A stretch of 64,000 bases of DNA from assembly GCA_016785225.1 (NCBI GenBank), contig JAFBJZ010000653.1, forward strand, positions 434,001-498,000, in the 5' to 3' direction. This document shows positions 24,357 through 36,720 of this stretch, one piece after another. A program made the position numbers and the translations under genes. This DNA comes from Psettodes erumei. Taxonomy: Eukaryota; Chordata; Actinopteri; Pleuronectiformes; Psettodidae. The notes beneath the pieces were generated by a model. That model did no database searches, was not told the origin of the DNA, and saw nothing but the letters and a program-made list of their open reading frames with translations. Position 1 is the stretch's first letter, and each line of letters starts with the position of its first letter.

Positions 24357-26539
24357 CATGGCAATGGACAATGTGCATGAACACATATCCAAATAATGAG
24401 AGGCAGACAGCTATCTAGATTACACAAACCAACATGCATACATTCACATTAAATTGAAACCCTTCTCTTATCTTACTGATATCACTGATATAATGCTGCC
24501 CCTCGCCACTAACCCAGTAATTTTCATAGTTGCGACACCTGATCAGTCCTCGTGTTGTATATTTGCCAAAGTCAGGTTAAACTAAATGTAGCACTGGACT
24601 CGTCTTGGTCTTTCATAACGCAACATTCTTCCAGGAGCTGCCGTCCGATGCTTCAAACAGCTCGACAGATGTGAGTTCACTCTGGACTTTGAACCTTCAA
24701 ACTGAGTTTTAGGCAGGAGACCGTCAACGGCGGGCGAGGGAACTTTTTTTTTTTTTTTAAGGTTGGTCCAAAGCAAGAATCTGCCGAAATGTCACTCCGA
24801 GGTCTGCAACTCCTCAAACCGGCCCTCACAAAGATAGACAGGAGCGCACAGACGCACACACACACACACGGAGTGTGTGTGTGATGGTGATGCAGCGTGC
24901 AGGATCAAAGTGGAGCTGGTCTTATTCTCCATCATCTGTTTGATGTTGCTGCCCTCCAGGTCTTCTCTCTGTCTCTGAGGGTGGGGGTGGGGGGCAGCTT
25001 CAGGACTTGAGCGAATCTATTGATCGAACTCAAGTCCAACTCACAAATAATCACTTTCATTTATGTTAAGAGCCACCGGCGCTCATCTTTCTTTGTTGCG
25101 CTTCAGACTGCTTTGTCTGTTTAAAAGTCAACTACGACTATCGATCGGCTGCTGGAGGAGCTGAGGATCCAGACTAATCCAGACCCAGTGAGGGTTCGTC
25201 TCGGTGTGAGCACACCTTTTCACGATCCAAACAGGAATTCCCCGCTCCCACCCACTACCTGACCCTGTTTTTGACATGTGGCGTCCTAAAAGGACGCGGC
25301 GCCGGCAGTGAGGGGGTGGCGATGCTGAGGGGGGGGCTCGGTGCATCAATAAAAGATGACGACCGGCGCACGGAGACGTATTTGTCGCTGTTGACTTCAG
25401 CCCAGTGTGACTCTTCCTCCGACCTGATTGATCGGCGAGGGTCCTGCGGCGCCGCTGGCCCACTTACGTGAGAACGGGCGACAGCCTGATTCTAAAAGCC
25501 CACTTTTCCCGACATGACTCCCGCTAACCCAAAAAAGTTTGCGCGCATCTGACTGAGCAGCGAGGAGGTTCCCGCGGGATCTGCCAGACTCATTACCATC
25601 CATCCACCTCCTCCTCCTCTCCTGGTCTGTAGTGACCCAGAAACTTCATGTGGGTCAGATCACACACTCAACCCCTCGCTCCACCCTGACAGAGTGTGTG
25701 CGCCCACATCCATCAGTCAGTTTTGTAGCTTTCGCCACCCACCCTTTTCCTCCCGCAGGAAAACAACAGCTACCTTTCTTGTTTTGTGTTTGCCCTCCCT
25801 CTCTCTCCCTCTCTCTCTCGTACGCAGGCCCGTCTCAAATCTCCCAAGAACCAGCGGATCCGTCCCCCGCACATTTATCTTCGCTGCCGGCGCCTCACAC
25901 GGTCTGTCTGCGGCTGCCTCTGCTGCCACCTTCTGTCCACACGCGTCATTACTGGCTCAGACAGAGTAAAGGCGAAGTACCTTGTCTCTTCATTAGTCCA
26001 ATGTTGTATATTAATAGACTCCTTCTGTAGTTGTTTGTATTAGTTTATTTTTTTCCTGGTTTATTCCCCCCGCCCCCCTCCCCCCCGCATGCTGGACAGA
26101 ACAAAGTGAAAGTCAATAGGAACTGAAAATTGAAAGATCTAAGTCCCAGATGTTGCTGCTGTACTCAGATCTGTAACTCTCCCCGTGCTGCTGACAGGTA
26201 AGATTTCGGCTGATCTCAAACCAGCATCAACGTAGTGCACTACCTGATGGCTTTGTGTGTGTCTGGGGGCATCCTCTTTCATCAGCAATGCTTTAACTAT
26301 GCTTGGGATGGGTCTAAAGCCTGAGCGGAGTCCATGCGCGGCGAGTGAAGAGCGAAGCACTTGAAGTTAAGTGAAGTTAAAATAAAAATAGAGATGAAGA
26401 GAGAAGAAACGAGCCGTTTCACGTCAGTGCGAACTTCCCTGACCTCAGAGCCTGTGAAGAACCCCGGGCGCACCCACTGTTTCGCATAACACGGAGGGGT
26501 CCTGAGGGGGCAGTCGTCCACGGTAACGCCCGAACGTAC

Positions 26540-26598
26540 CTGCCTGTCTGCCCCAATCAGGATGAGCGTCCCGATGGCCTGTGCCTCGGCACGGCATC
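26540..26598 (-). CDS. Possible second exon of the 29.9-kb minus-strand gene
   Basis: On the minus strand CGCATTACCCAG is followed by 59 nt and then the donor CAG|GTACGT. Joined to the phase-1 exon at 29880-29961 it stays open and adds GCRAEAQAIGTLILIGADRQ, ending in phase 0. The acceptor's pyrimidine tract is only moderate. The phase match is what makes it worth listing; the peptide is not recognised. Confidence 0.3.
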
Positions 26599-26862
26599 CT
26601 GGGTAATGCGGCGAGGCGGTTATGGAGCTGCGGGGTGTGATAACGAGGCAGACGTGGCCGCTCATGCGGGGAGAGAAACACACACAAGCACGAGATCAAA
26701 GGTTGCAAATGTTAATAATTTTGACGATTTTCAAACCGATCTACAAAAGAACACAACCACACACACACACACACACACACTAATCAAATGGACAACGTGA
26801 TGGACTGCACACTTTTGTGCCAAAGCCAAGGAATTACTATCTGTCTGCCTGTCTGTCTGTTG

Positions 26863-26930
26863 CTGTATGCAAAGGTTTGGGCACCCCAGTCCAGTACATG
26901 TCAAATACAAAACCTGCAACTGCACTTTTG
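26863..26930. repeat. Possible DNA-transposon end fragment
   Basis: The string TATGCAAAGGTTTGGGCACC resembles the ends of Tc1/mariner-like elements that I recall from vertebrate genomes. Only one end is visible and no matching inverted repeat was found nearby, so this is a weak call. Confidence 0.25.
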
Positions 26931-28269
26931 ATTGGCTGCACTGACAACATTTCACTTCTCATCACTGCCAAGTTACATAACGCTTTCCAGAAAACTTCCC
27001 AGGAAATTCGAAAACGAATTGGCAGGGGGAATTTGCGGAGCCTTTGCACGCGACAAAAGCTTCTTCATTAACGTGGTTTAAATTTGGATGCGGGGATATC
27101 ACCTAGTATGTGGCATGTATAAATATCTGCCGCGAAGACTACGGCACGGAGACGCACGGCTAGATTTAGCTCCCGACGCACGGTCCAGCCATGCAGTGCA
27201 AAAACAACTTGGGTGGCAACATATGGCCGGGAGAGGGAAGGGGGGGAAACAGACAAGGAAATTCACGTTTCGCCGGAAAAGAAGGAAGAAAAATAAGAAA
27301 GGAGCTGGGGAGGAAAGCAGGAGGTTTGAAAAGAACTGAGGAAGATGCGAAGAGACTGGAAGACAGAGAGGGGAAAAAGTGACAGCAATGGGAGGGGGAG
27401 GCGAGAGACGGAAAGAGAGAAGGTGGAGGCACGGCGACCTCCCAAACTAGGCTATCTGACACCGCAGCAGCCGTCCATCGCGCCAGCTGACCGCTATTTC
27501 CAGCATGAGATGACCCACCAGCTGTACCGCGGGGGGGGCCACCGACTGACTGAGAGGGAGAGTAAGGGAGAGTGGGAGCTGGGGAATAAGAGCTTTATTT
27601 ATTCATTGAAGCTTTATTTAAGCAGGCAGGTCACTCAAGGGAAAAAAAAAAAAAAAGTTATTTACCCAGAGACAGACAGGCAGCAGGGCGAGAGGAAATT
27701 CACCTCCAGAGGAAGCGGAGGCGGGAGATTACCTGTCTCTATGCGGAAAGGGAAAAAAAAAGCCCAGCCCCTCGGTCCATCTGTCCATCTCTGTCAGCCT
27801 GCGTGGATCATTATAGGTCATCCAGTATTTACAAGCGCTATAACAGGAAATCAAACCTCCGCCCGCCTCAGTGTCGGTGTCACGATCACGCATCCACGCC
27901 AAAACCTGCCCCCCGGGTGGGGCAGGGTGGCAAGTTAGAGCCCCCCCCCACACCACCACCACCCCCCAAAACTATTTTTCTGCCTCGATTTAGCTCTACA
28001 AACGGTTGCGGTGCGCGTAACCAAAGGTGCAGCGCGGTTTGAGGATGAGGTGAGCGGCGGATTTAAGCGAAGTTCATCTGTGGCATTCGAGGGGACAGAA
28101 ATAGCCTGGTGGCAAACCCGATCAGCGCATCACGGGGACGTCCTGCAAACACGCTCATCTGTGGCAAAAGTACTCGACGCCTTGCCCCGACGCTGAACGA
28201 CATTTCGGGAGGGAAACGTGAGGCTTGTTACCGCATTTCGAGCCAAATTCAGACATATTGCTAGCAACG

Positions 28270-28372
28270 TTTGCTTTTTTTCTCATTTCCTCTCCCATTA
28301 ATCATCTCGTGACCCCCAACATTTATCATGTGACCCTCTGGAGGGGCCCAACCCCAAGATTGGGAACCACTG
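28270..28372 (-). repeat. Terminal fragment of a hAT/Charlie-like interspersed repeat
   Basis: Read on the minus strand the fragment begins CAGTGGTTCCCAATCTTGGG and continues with GGGTCAC and TGATTAATGGGAG blocks. This matches the layout of a repeat family I know from fish genomes, where the first bases form the terminal inverted repeat. The opposite end is not visible, so only one arm is left. Confidence 0.55.
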
Positions 28373-29050
28373 AATCAAACCTGTGTGCGAACAGCTACAA
28401 CAGTAAGATGCTGATTACAAGTTGTTGCATCAGTATTAAAATGTCTGACATTTTTCCATGTTTGTTTTTTTTTTTTGCTTTATATTTTTACAAGAAAACA
28501 ACTGCACAGCCTTAAACTACCTTATGAGATAAAGCAGCCAATTTTAAATTAATCTTTCATTAATCAACGACTTCTTTTAATCAATATGAATATCTGTGAT
28601 GTCCTCGGCTGATCGGTGTCTAGCTATACATTAGCTGGACCGCTAAAATTAAAATAAAATCTTTTATGAATGTGAATTCTTTCGAGCAGCTCACGTCGCT
28701 GTCTCGGGCGCAGTTCACTCAACCTGCGCTTTCATTCATATCTTATCAATAATTTAAGGTCATAAACTTTAGATTTCTGAGCACTGACCTTCGGTATATG
28801 GATCGAGAGGCTCATGAAAAATGAGGCGCGTGAGATTTACTGGTCTGCGGGTTATTTCAGCGCGCCACATCCGAGGTGTTTAATCAGCACTTATGCAATA
28901 ATGTAAGTTTGTAAAGAGAAATATGGATCAGACGCGACACGTTCTGCATTGTAATGTCGAAGGAGATGGTTTTTTGTGGGGGAGTGTAAAGGGACACTAC
29001 ATTAATTTATGCAGGGAGTCAGCTTATGACACCCTGTGAAAACAGAAGGA

Positions 29051-29089
29051 TGACGTGAGAACAACCCTGATGATGTCACCGTGACGTCA
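29051..29089. promoter_or_regulatory. Cluster of three CRE-like sites
   Basis: TGACGTGA (29051-29058), TGATGTCA (29071-29078) and the perfect palindrome TGACGTCA (29082-29089) occur within 39 bp. They would lie in the first intron of the 29.9-kb gene model. Function is inferred from motif density only. Confidence 0.35.
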
Positions 29090-29879
29090 TCGGAGGGAAT
29101 TTCCGCCTGGTGCAACTAAACAAACTGAAGGGGTGGAGTGAAGTGGCTAATTTACAAGGCAGGAGTGGTCGACTGACACTTTGGGACAAGTTCAAGTTGC
29201 ATTATGGGTAATTCAGCGTGTTGGTTTTTTTTTAAAACTTGACCTATACTGAGGACTAAAAGTCAGGATACCTCACATGATGCACATCTCGAACTGAAAG
29301 AATGCTTCTTCTTCTCCATCACTCAACAACTCGGGGAAAAACGTCTTGAAAGGTCACACGCGCCAGCTGTTCTTTCGATTTAATGAATGAGGGTTCATGG
29401 GAAACGCAGTCCAAATATTCAGGAACGCGCACCAGCAGGATCACGTCGCCAAACGTCACAAGCAATCTGACGAGGAAGCGTAAAAGCAGCCTGCGCGTGG
29501 CGACTTTAAAAATCCCAATAACTCGAGCGCAACTCTCGCTACAACCGGTTCCTCCGTCACATCTCCACCATTCACCAACAGGCTGCAGCGGAGCCTGCAG
29601 GAGGTGTCATGCACCGAAACCTAATATTCAATGAGAAGATGTATCTCAGAACTCGGACTGTGTTTACACAGAGTGCTGCCGGGAAACTTTTTAAAAACTA
29701 CTTGCAAAAGTTTGGGATTATGTGTGAAGCGTCATCGGCGGCGCTGAGCAGCTCTCCGCGGGCTGTTTCAGCACGGGCGGCCAGAGGGGTCTTTAATATT
29801 ACATACACAAGCATATGGTCAGATAGATACACAACAAACACACACACACACACACACACAGGAAGCTTTGATCCCCTAC

Positions 29880-29961
29880 CAGATCGACACTTGATGATCT
29901 CTCCAAACTCGTCCTCCACCGGCTCGTCGCAGTAGTCCTCGGGGCGCACACCCTCCGCCAT
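29880..29961 (-). CDS. Putative first coding exon of an unidentified minus-strand gene
   Basis: ATG at 29961-29959 on the minus strand opens 27 codons plus one base, starting MAEGVRPEDYCDEPVEDEFG and ending IIKCRS, followed by the donor G|GTAGGG. The peptide is acidic, contains two cysteines and reads like natural protein, unlike the low-complexity frames around it. An in-frame TAA lies upstream near 30039, so this is the first ATG. The exon sits at the edge of a CpG-rich block with a GTCACGTGAC palindrome. A phase-compatible exon follows at 26540-26598. I cannot name the product; a conserved N-terminus of a cytoplasmic protein is a guess. Confidence 0.5.
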
Positions 29962-30115
29962 CGATAATTGGGCACCGGGTGTGGAAAAAACAAGCAAACA
30001 AACAAAGCAAAAAAAAAAGTTAATTATCCGCACAGGTTAAATCCACCAGGAGGAGCGAAGGAGACCCAAATCCAGAACACGACGTGGACGCAAGAACCGA
30101 GCTCCGGTGGAGACG

Positions 30116-30224
30116 GTGGTGGTGGTGGTGGTGGGGGGGACCGGCCGCTCTGACACTCAGGAACAGACGGAGAGGAGCAGGTGTGCATGTGGTGGTGATG
30201 GTGTGTGTGTGTGTGTGTGTGTGT
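30116..30224. repeat. GGT triplets and GT microsatellite
   Basis: GGT triplets at 30116-30134 and a GT run at 30201-30224 interrupt the CpG-rich region upstream of the 29.9-kb gene start. Confidence 0.8.
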
Positions 30225-30444
30225 GGGGGGCGTTCGGCTGGGTGTCGGAGCATTCCCACCTCAAAATAGTCGGGTGCAACAGGGAGGCGGCTCTGTCGCC
30301 GGGCCACAGCTCCGCGGCGGCGGACGCCGCGCGTAAAACCCGACACCCACCGGACGCGTGTTTCCGGAGCGGGACGATGACGCGGTGGCAGCGCGTCGAG
30401 GTGACTCAACCGTGGCGTCAACTTTGACCTCACGGTGGGTGGTG

Positions 30445-30454
30445 GTCACGTGAC
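30445..30454. promoter_or_regulatory. GTCACGTGAC palindrome (CLEAR/USF-type E-box)
   Basis: A perfect 10-bp palindrome sits 484 bp upstream of the putative start at 29961. The sequence equals the CLEAR consensus bound by TFEB/MiT factors and also fits USF. This hints at a lysosome- or autophagy-related gene but is not proof. Confidence 0.45.
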
Positions 30455-31789
30455 AGGCCACCGCAAAGGTAAACAAAACGCTGCTTTGGCATTGTCCTCA
30501 CACAATGTGCGTGATTAAACTTATTTTATGAATTCCATATTCATAAATGCCACTTAACTTGCCTTTAATAATGAGCTCAGACGATGCGCTGTCAATTCAA
30601 TATTCCCAAACACAACTATATTTTTTAATAGAATTAAATCCCCCAGTGTAAAAAATGTGAATGCCATATTTTACCATTTTTTATAATGATGTTCATTTAC
30701 TGTATGTCAGTGTGTACAAATAAAGATAGAAAAATAAATAAATCACGATTTCCCCCCATAATCTCAGGGAGTTTAGTGGGTTACTGCTTCCTTTGATGTT
30801 CATGGATTTGGGTCAGTTAGTTCGGATTTCGGTTCTGATGTCGAAAGAGATGAGAAAATTTAAGACTTTCATTTTTCTAAGTGAAGCAGCTTGATTGTTT
30901 TTCCCTTCCAAACGGAGCGAAGCATTGTCTTGAATGTGAATAAGGATGTACTGTAAAATCACATTAGGCCCCTTCCTTTCTCTCGATAGCTGGCAGTGCT
31001 GTCACAGACCTGAGGCCTGTTAATATTAGATCTGTTGATAAACTGATACACCCACTTTGGATTTCCCGGCTATCCGCAGGCATGACTTGGTTTACTGTAA
31101 CGGCTCCATCAGGCACGACATTGCCCACATTTATGAGGCAGTTGCTATTATTAGATTGGACGATATGATGGATCCAGGGGCTGCTCTGGTCTCAGTCTCA
31201 CGGCTACTCGCCCTGGAAGCCGGCGGGGGTGCTGCAAGTGAATGAGGTGTTCCAAAAACAGCAACCTCGGCCCCCCTCCCCCCGACTCGCGTTCCCAGGC
31301 AGCTGCCGGCTGGACGGCCCGGCGCTGCCGTCCTCACATGGAGGAAGGGTGGAGGTCATACGCGCCTACGTCATTCAGCCGCTCGGAGGCGGCTGTGACT
31401 TTACTGAGAGATGAAGTCATGTCACAGCCCTTGTTGATACATCTTCAAGTGGAACTTAACAGTCTCACCTCTGACCACACACACAGCATCACCTGTAATC
31501 ACGCCCAGCAGTGATGTCACGGCGTCCTGGAGTCATCTGTGCAGCCAGGTGAGAAATCAAACCACTGGAGGTCAGCAAAAACAAAATATCTGGAGGGGGT
31601 GTAAGTAACTTTAAAACGGCAGAAGCAAGACTTTCCCTTTTTTTTTTTTTTGCGTGATGAAATTTAATTGTGCCGTTAGCGAGAGAATCCTCACCTTCAG
31701 ACAAATCGTCGGCAATGACAGCACGTCAGCATGCCGCAGGCCAACCGCAGGCCGGACGATGATGTCCGTAGCTAAAGCGACTCCTCAGA

Positions 31790-32075
31790 ACCGTCTCCAC
31801 ACTGTCCAACTTCATCCTCTCTGCACTGGCTTCTTATTAAACTCAGCACCTATTTTAAAATAGTGGCACTAACCTTTGGAGTCTTGCATGGTCAAGCTCT
31901 CGAGCATGCGGCTGACCTCCTCCTCCGTCCCACAGCCAATCAGGCTCCACTGAAGGAAAATTACTAGCTGTCCCTCCATCCCCTTTATGAAAGCTGAGGT
32001 GACCGTCGTCCCTCCGCTCCTGTGACATCTTTATGGAACAGCTGATAAACCTTTTTATTCGGGACAGGCCCCGTG
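31790..32075 (+). mobile_element. LINE reverse-transcriptase 3' remnant (L2/CR1/Rex-like)
   Basis: An open stretch at 31824-31955 reads HWLLIKLSTYFKIVALTFG and continues with LHG, HAADLLL and RP motifs. This matches the C-terminal region of non-LTR reverse transcriptases in fish, where HWLPV...R..FKI...FK.LHG..P.YL..LL is typical. Beyond 31955 the homology continues with stops and frame changes; a block encoding FMEQLI corresponds to the usual LWN-LP motif. The copy is 5'-truncated and decayed. Its precise clade cannot be settled by eye. Confidence 0.65.
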
Positions 32076-34516
32076 GTTCGCCTGTCTGAATAGCTGCTGC
32101 TTTATTCTTGCTTTTTATTGGCTTGTCTCCTCCTCGTGTTCGGGAGTACACCATGTTTATGTGTCCTCACCTGTTTGCTGCTGCTGTGATTTGCACCTTG
32201 TCACCCCCTCAAGCTGTTTGTTGTCTTCAATATGGTTTGAAATAGCGTATTTCATTTACAAGTCACACTGACTTTGCTGTACGAATAAGCTTTCCTCACT
32301 CCTGGAATGCTGCTGACGGTCATATCCCTGCAGTGACTGGATGTACTGCTGCCGCTGTTACAGAAAATAATAAAAAATAAATAAAAATCAACACACATTG
32401 TTGTTGTCAGTGATTGTTTGACTGTTTTAGCAGTTAGTATACAAGAAATCCATGTGGCTAAATATATATTTTTTTTACAAAAAGAAAATGCTGCCTCTTT
32501 TTTAGTGAAAATTTACAGTCTACAGTGAATGTACAATGGAACGTGCTTTCAAAAAGAACCCTCCAGACATAAGACACAAGACATCATCTGTGTGTGATTC
32601 TTGTACATGAAAAAAAAGTTAACTGCCTGGTCAAAAAAAATGTTTTTAATGTGCATCCGCTCCTGATCCCTCATTAAAAACCCATGACTACGCAAACATC
32701 GTTCGTTCACAGTTGGACGGAAGAAAAGTCTCCTGCTCTTCCCACTCGCAAGCTCCAGGTTTCCTCCAACCTCCAGGGATTAGGATGTGGAACGGATTGA
32801 GGACACGCTGGGGTTGTCGCTGCACAATTTGCACAGCAGGGGGCAGTATAACTGCAGGTGAACGCGGGTACGGCATGAGCGTCTACTGTAAACTAGGCCA
32901 GATGATCTTGGAAAGATGTTTGCCTTCTCCCACAGGGCCGAGCAAACAACAAGGAGCTGCGGCTGATTGTAAAAAAAACAACAACAAATGAGATGTAGAA
33001 ATGATTCAGCGTCGTACTGTGTGTTCTTGTCAGATGGGTGAGCCTGCGTTCAAAGCTTACAAGGCGCGCAGATGTTGAGTGCGGCAGACGTTAAGGTTTA
33101 CTCACGGTGATGGAGAGCGCTAATCCAGGCTGACAAGGCCCAACCTCCGCCTCTCCTGAAGGTTTCTGGCAGCGGCGGAGAAGTCGTTCCACAGCTGGAG
33201 CCAGAGTTTCCCCGTTTACATCAGCAGCTGCGCTATAAAATTAACACTCACTCTACTGATAATTGTGCCGCCATATGCTTTTTTTCCCCTTCTCTCATGA
33301 ATTAGCCATGTCAGCAGGTGAAGAAGCCACTTTACTTTTCCAAGGCAACTTAATTGTGACTTTTACACCAGTCAGCAGTAAAAAAAACCCACATTTGCTT
33401 CCAATTCTCTGCCGATAACTCACTTTCAGGTGACAGGAGCGATACCTTATGTCCTAATATGACGTTACAGAAAGCTTCGCCTTATGTGTGTAATTGGCAC
33501 TAAAACTCCTAATTGGCAGGAGGAATGTTTGTCAAGAGAGAGCGCACTAGTCAAAAACTGGCAATGGATACAACCTCTAATGTGTTCATTCAGATAATGA
33601 GGGGAAAGTAGTCCTCTTCTTGCAGAGACCTGGGTTCCTTTGGGAGTAACCTGTGATATACTGACGCCTTGATACACGTTTTTACACTCTGAACTACAGT
33701 AAATTCGCTACTCTCCCTGAAAAGCTTGCTCTTGCTCATCTCCAGAGATTTTAACCTCTCCCCCTGCTGCAGTGATGTAGACGGGGCGTGTCAGCGTGCC
33801 ATGACATCACAAAGTTTTTTTATTTGAGAAATGAAAAACTGCAGATCTAAGGAAAATGAGGAGGCTGTAGCCTCCCTTAAATTATGAATTCAAACAGAGA
33901 TTTGCCAAGATTTGATTGGCTGTCGCGTTCATTACATCACCTCTCTGCGCTCTCCTCCTCCTGCGTACTCCTGACGTGAATGAAACCTTCTTTTGTTGAC
34001 CTTTGAGTTAAAAAGTGGGATCTCACATTTATGATGTAAGTGCATGTAAACACACTGAATCCAATTGAAGGTTGTCATATGCGGACTGTAAGCTGGAGAA
34101 GGCCTGGATCGCAGCACAAGCAAATGTGATATAAAATATTGTGTCGTCAGCAGAAAAAATGTGCAAACTAATGAATCCTTAAGTAAACCACAAGATCGAT
34201 AACAAAGAAGACAGATTTAAAGACACACAAACCATAACATCCGGGCCTGTTCAATCCGCTGGGTGCACTTGATAAGTGTGGGAAGGTTGCGCCCGCTCTA
34301 CCCGCTGAGTTTAACTTAGCAACTAGCTAACGAAACGCCAAAAGTGGAAATGAGCACGACGGCGGCTGTTGTGATCACAAAGGAGACAACACAAAGAGCG
34401 AGATGTCCTCTGTTCAGTGCTTTAATGTTCCAACGTACAAAGAGATAAATGCTGATTTACTGACATCTCTACAGTGGCATCTAAAACATGCCAACGCGCA
34501 TGCACGCGCTCTCCCG

Positions 34517-34547
<31 letters not shown>

Positions 34548-34549
34548 AA

Positions 34550-34576
<27 letters not shown>
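34517..34576. repeat. CT and CA microsatellites
   Basis: A CT run (34517-34543) is followed after seven bases by a CA run (34551-34576). Confidence 0.88.
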
Positions 34577-34580
<4 letters not shown>

Positions 34581-36043
34581 CCCTAAATCCCTACGCACAT
34601 CATTAGACAGCGTTGCTCTCCAGTCTACTGGGAGACGATGCATAAAAATCAGAGCTGTTCTCCATTTGCGAGCCTCTACTGTTTCATCGGGAATTTAATA
34701 ACCAAAAACGAATGCTAATGACTACGAGTCAGACCTGGGCTGAAACACGCACGGGTCAAAACGGGAGGAACGCGTCCAGCCGGGGGAGGTTTCCGCAAAA
34801 GGACCCGAGACAAATAATTTTATTTACCCGGAGCCGCTCTGGAGCGCTTCAAAAAAAAAAAAAAAAAAAAAATCAAAGCATGTAGGTCATCCTCGAAAGG
34901 GGCGCCAGCGCATTTGCGTCATCGTCGAGCGTCGGGGGGGAATCGTAATTACAGCTGATGCCGCGCTGATTTCGGCTCGCAATTAAGAAATCAGGAGTGA
35001 CGCCAGGCGGCCCCGGCTCCGGGTGTCACTTCCCGGATAAAAGATGCACTAATGGCAGCAGATACAACAAAGCAGCAGGTCACTGATTTGATCTGGCAGG
35101 GGATTTAGCTCTTTTAAAGTGTATATGTGACTGAATTTTTAAAAAAATGCTGTGCAAGGCAGACCTCCACTGTGAACCAACAGCATTTGAAAGAATTGGC
35201 ATTTAAGACTTCCATGAATACGTAAGGGGGTGTTTGAAAGAATTGCTGCATATTTTAACCCAGGTCTGTTACAGTGGAAGGCTCCTCTCTACCTAACTAA
35301 CCACAGAGACGTTTCTAGGCAGCAAAATACACCCTCGCTAAGCTGCGATCATGACAGTATTTAAACACAGTAGCGGTCATATCAGATGACCGGACAGAGG
35401 CGCTTTCTGTTTTCACTCAGTGCAAATAAAAGGTGGGTAAACAGTGGCTTTAACTTACTTTAAGTAGGAAAAAAAAAAAAAACAACAGATAAAAATATTG
35501 GAGTCTGGATTTTGTGGCCACTCAGAAGCTTGAGACTACTTACTAGACTACACACTGTGAATTTACATCATGAGGTCGGTGGCTGCCTAGGTAAGTGAGA
35601 TTAAGTGCCCCCCCAAAAAAAAGAGACACAGGAAGTACTTTTTCATTAACTTGATTTGGAGATGTGTAAAAAAAACAGCCCACTACAGCTCTGAAATATG
35701 TCAGTGCAGGAGAATCAAGAATTAAGACTATCTACATACCATGAAGAAAGCTTTTCTTTTGACTAATGCGTAGGTATCCAGGAAATATTTCTTTGACTCC
35801 CTGTGTATACTAAATCAGACCTGGAAGGAAGGCATCAGCTCCGGAGTCAGCGTGCGACAATGGAGAGTCTGGACGCGATGCCGTTTGCATCTCCAAGATG
35901 TTCTTATTTTACGCGCGGCTCCCCGTGTGCCCCTGATATTACGGGATGTGTTTTGAATGGAGAACGGAGGTCACGGGGTCAGGGAAGTAATTCGGCACCT
36001 GGGGGGGGGGGCTCAGGCGTGTTTTGGCACAATAACAAAAACC

Positions 36044-36072
36044 AAAAAAAAAAAAAAAAAAAAAAAAAAAAA
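36044..36072. repeat. Poly(A) run of 29
   Basis: A 29-base A-run, preceded by AACAAAAACC. It could be the tail of an old retrocopy, but no target-site duplication or body is evident. Confidence 0.85.
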
Positions 36073-36665
36073 CAGCTTCACGGCCCGATCTCGAAAAAGT
36101 GTAGAGGCGCCAATATTTGCTTGTACATGCAGGAAAAGCACTGGCTCCATGGCGACCACCCAAACAACTGCTGATTAGAGCCAAACCCTGAGGGCAGGGG
36201 AAGCGGTGAAGATGAGATAAACGCCGTATAAATTCACATAAGCAGCTTTTCTCACAGGATTTTTTTTTTTCCAGGGATACAACCTGCTTTTTGTAACGTA
36301 TGCCCCAGCGTCTATTAACAGTGACATTTGACAGTAGCTGATATTGACATTTCACTTCCTTTGTGCCAACAGATGCAGATGCCAGGCCTGACTGCAGACA
36401 AGCAGAAAGCTAATGGCGCTCATGAAACGTGGTCTGAACATACCAGTAAATACACGGATCCGGTTTATAAATACTCAGTGGCTGTGTTTACATGCACAAA
36501 GCACAGCATCAATTGCTCATACTGGCGGTAATGCCATCGGCCGATTACATCCCTGACAGTAATTCCCTAATTGTGAATTAAGTATTTTCATTTTCAGACA
36601 ACAAAGTGATTATTTTAATGACAACATGATGTTTTAACATGTAATGCAAGCATTTTAAAAACACT

Positions 36666-36720
36666 TAAAAGGTCCAGTGTGTAGGATTCAGGGGTATTCA
36701 GGTGTATAATCACATATAAG
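36666..36720 (+). repeat. Short fragment of a dispersed fish repeat
   Basis: AAAAGGTCCAGTGTGTAGGA followed by TTCAGGGG matches the start of a repeat that I recall in many teleost introns. Only about 50 bp are recognisable. Confidence 0.45.

Larger units (their letters stand above)
21116..26539. other. Non-coding block with repeats and strand-biased tracts
   Basis: The block includes GT repeat 21120-21144, a pyrimidine-rich stretch 22080-22460 containing a strong G-quadruplex motif, a diverged two-unit repeat at 22603-22850, a purine-rich stretch 22910-23130, CTT repeat 24211-24233, CA repeat 24326-24355 and a C-run at 26066-26087. If the minus-strand gene starting at 29961 is real, its later exons should lie here. 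One segment near 25466-25600 is open in a compatible phase up to a TAG, but too weak to call. Confidence 0.4.
26599..29879. other. Non-coding block, intron if the two-exon model is right
   Basis: The block holds a CA repeat at 26759-26780, a purine-rich stretch at 27230-27430, a hAT/Charlie-like repeat end at 28270-28372, a cluster of CRE-like sites at 29051-29089 and a CA repeat at 29837-29860 just inside the donor of the 29880-29961 exon. No other exon is convincing. Confidence 0.4.
29962..30460 (-). promoter_or_regulatory. CpG-rich upstream region of the 29.9-kb gene
   Basis: Between about 30030 and 30440 the sequence is CpG-rich, interrupted by GGT and GT repeats at 30116-30134 and 30201-30224. 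It lies directly upstream of the ATG at 29961 and ends in a perfect E-box palindrome. A donor-like GAG|GTGGGA at about 30255 on the minus strand may mark an alternative non-coding first exon. No TATA box is evident. Confidence 0.45.

Noticed and set aside
31694..31772. Minus-strand open segment ending in AAG|GTGAGG
   Set aside because: The upstream acceptor has almost no pyrimidine tract and the segment abuts the LINE remnant; chance seems likelier.
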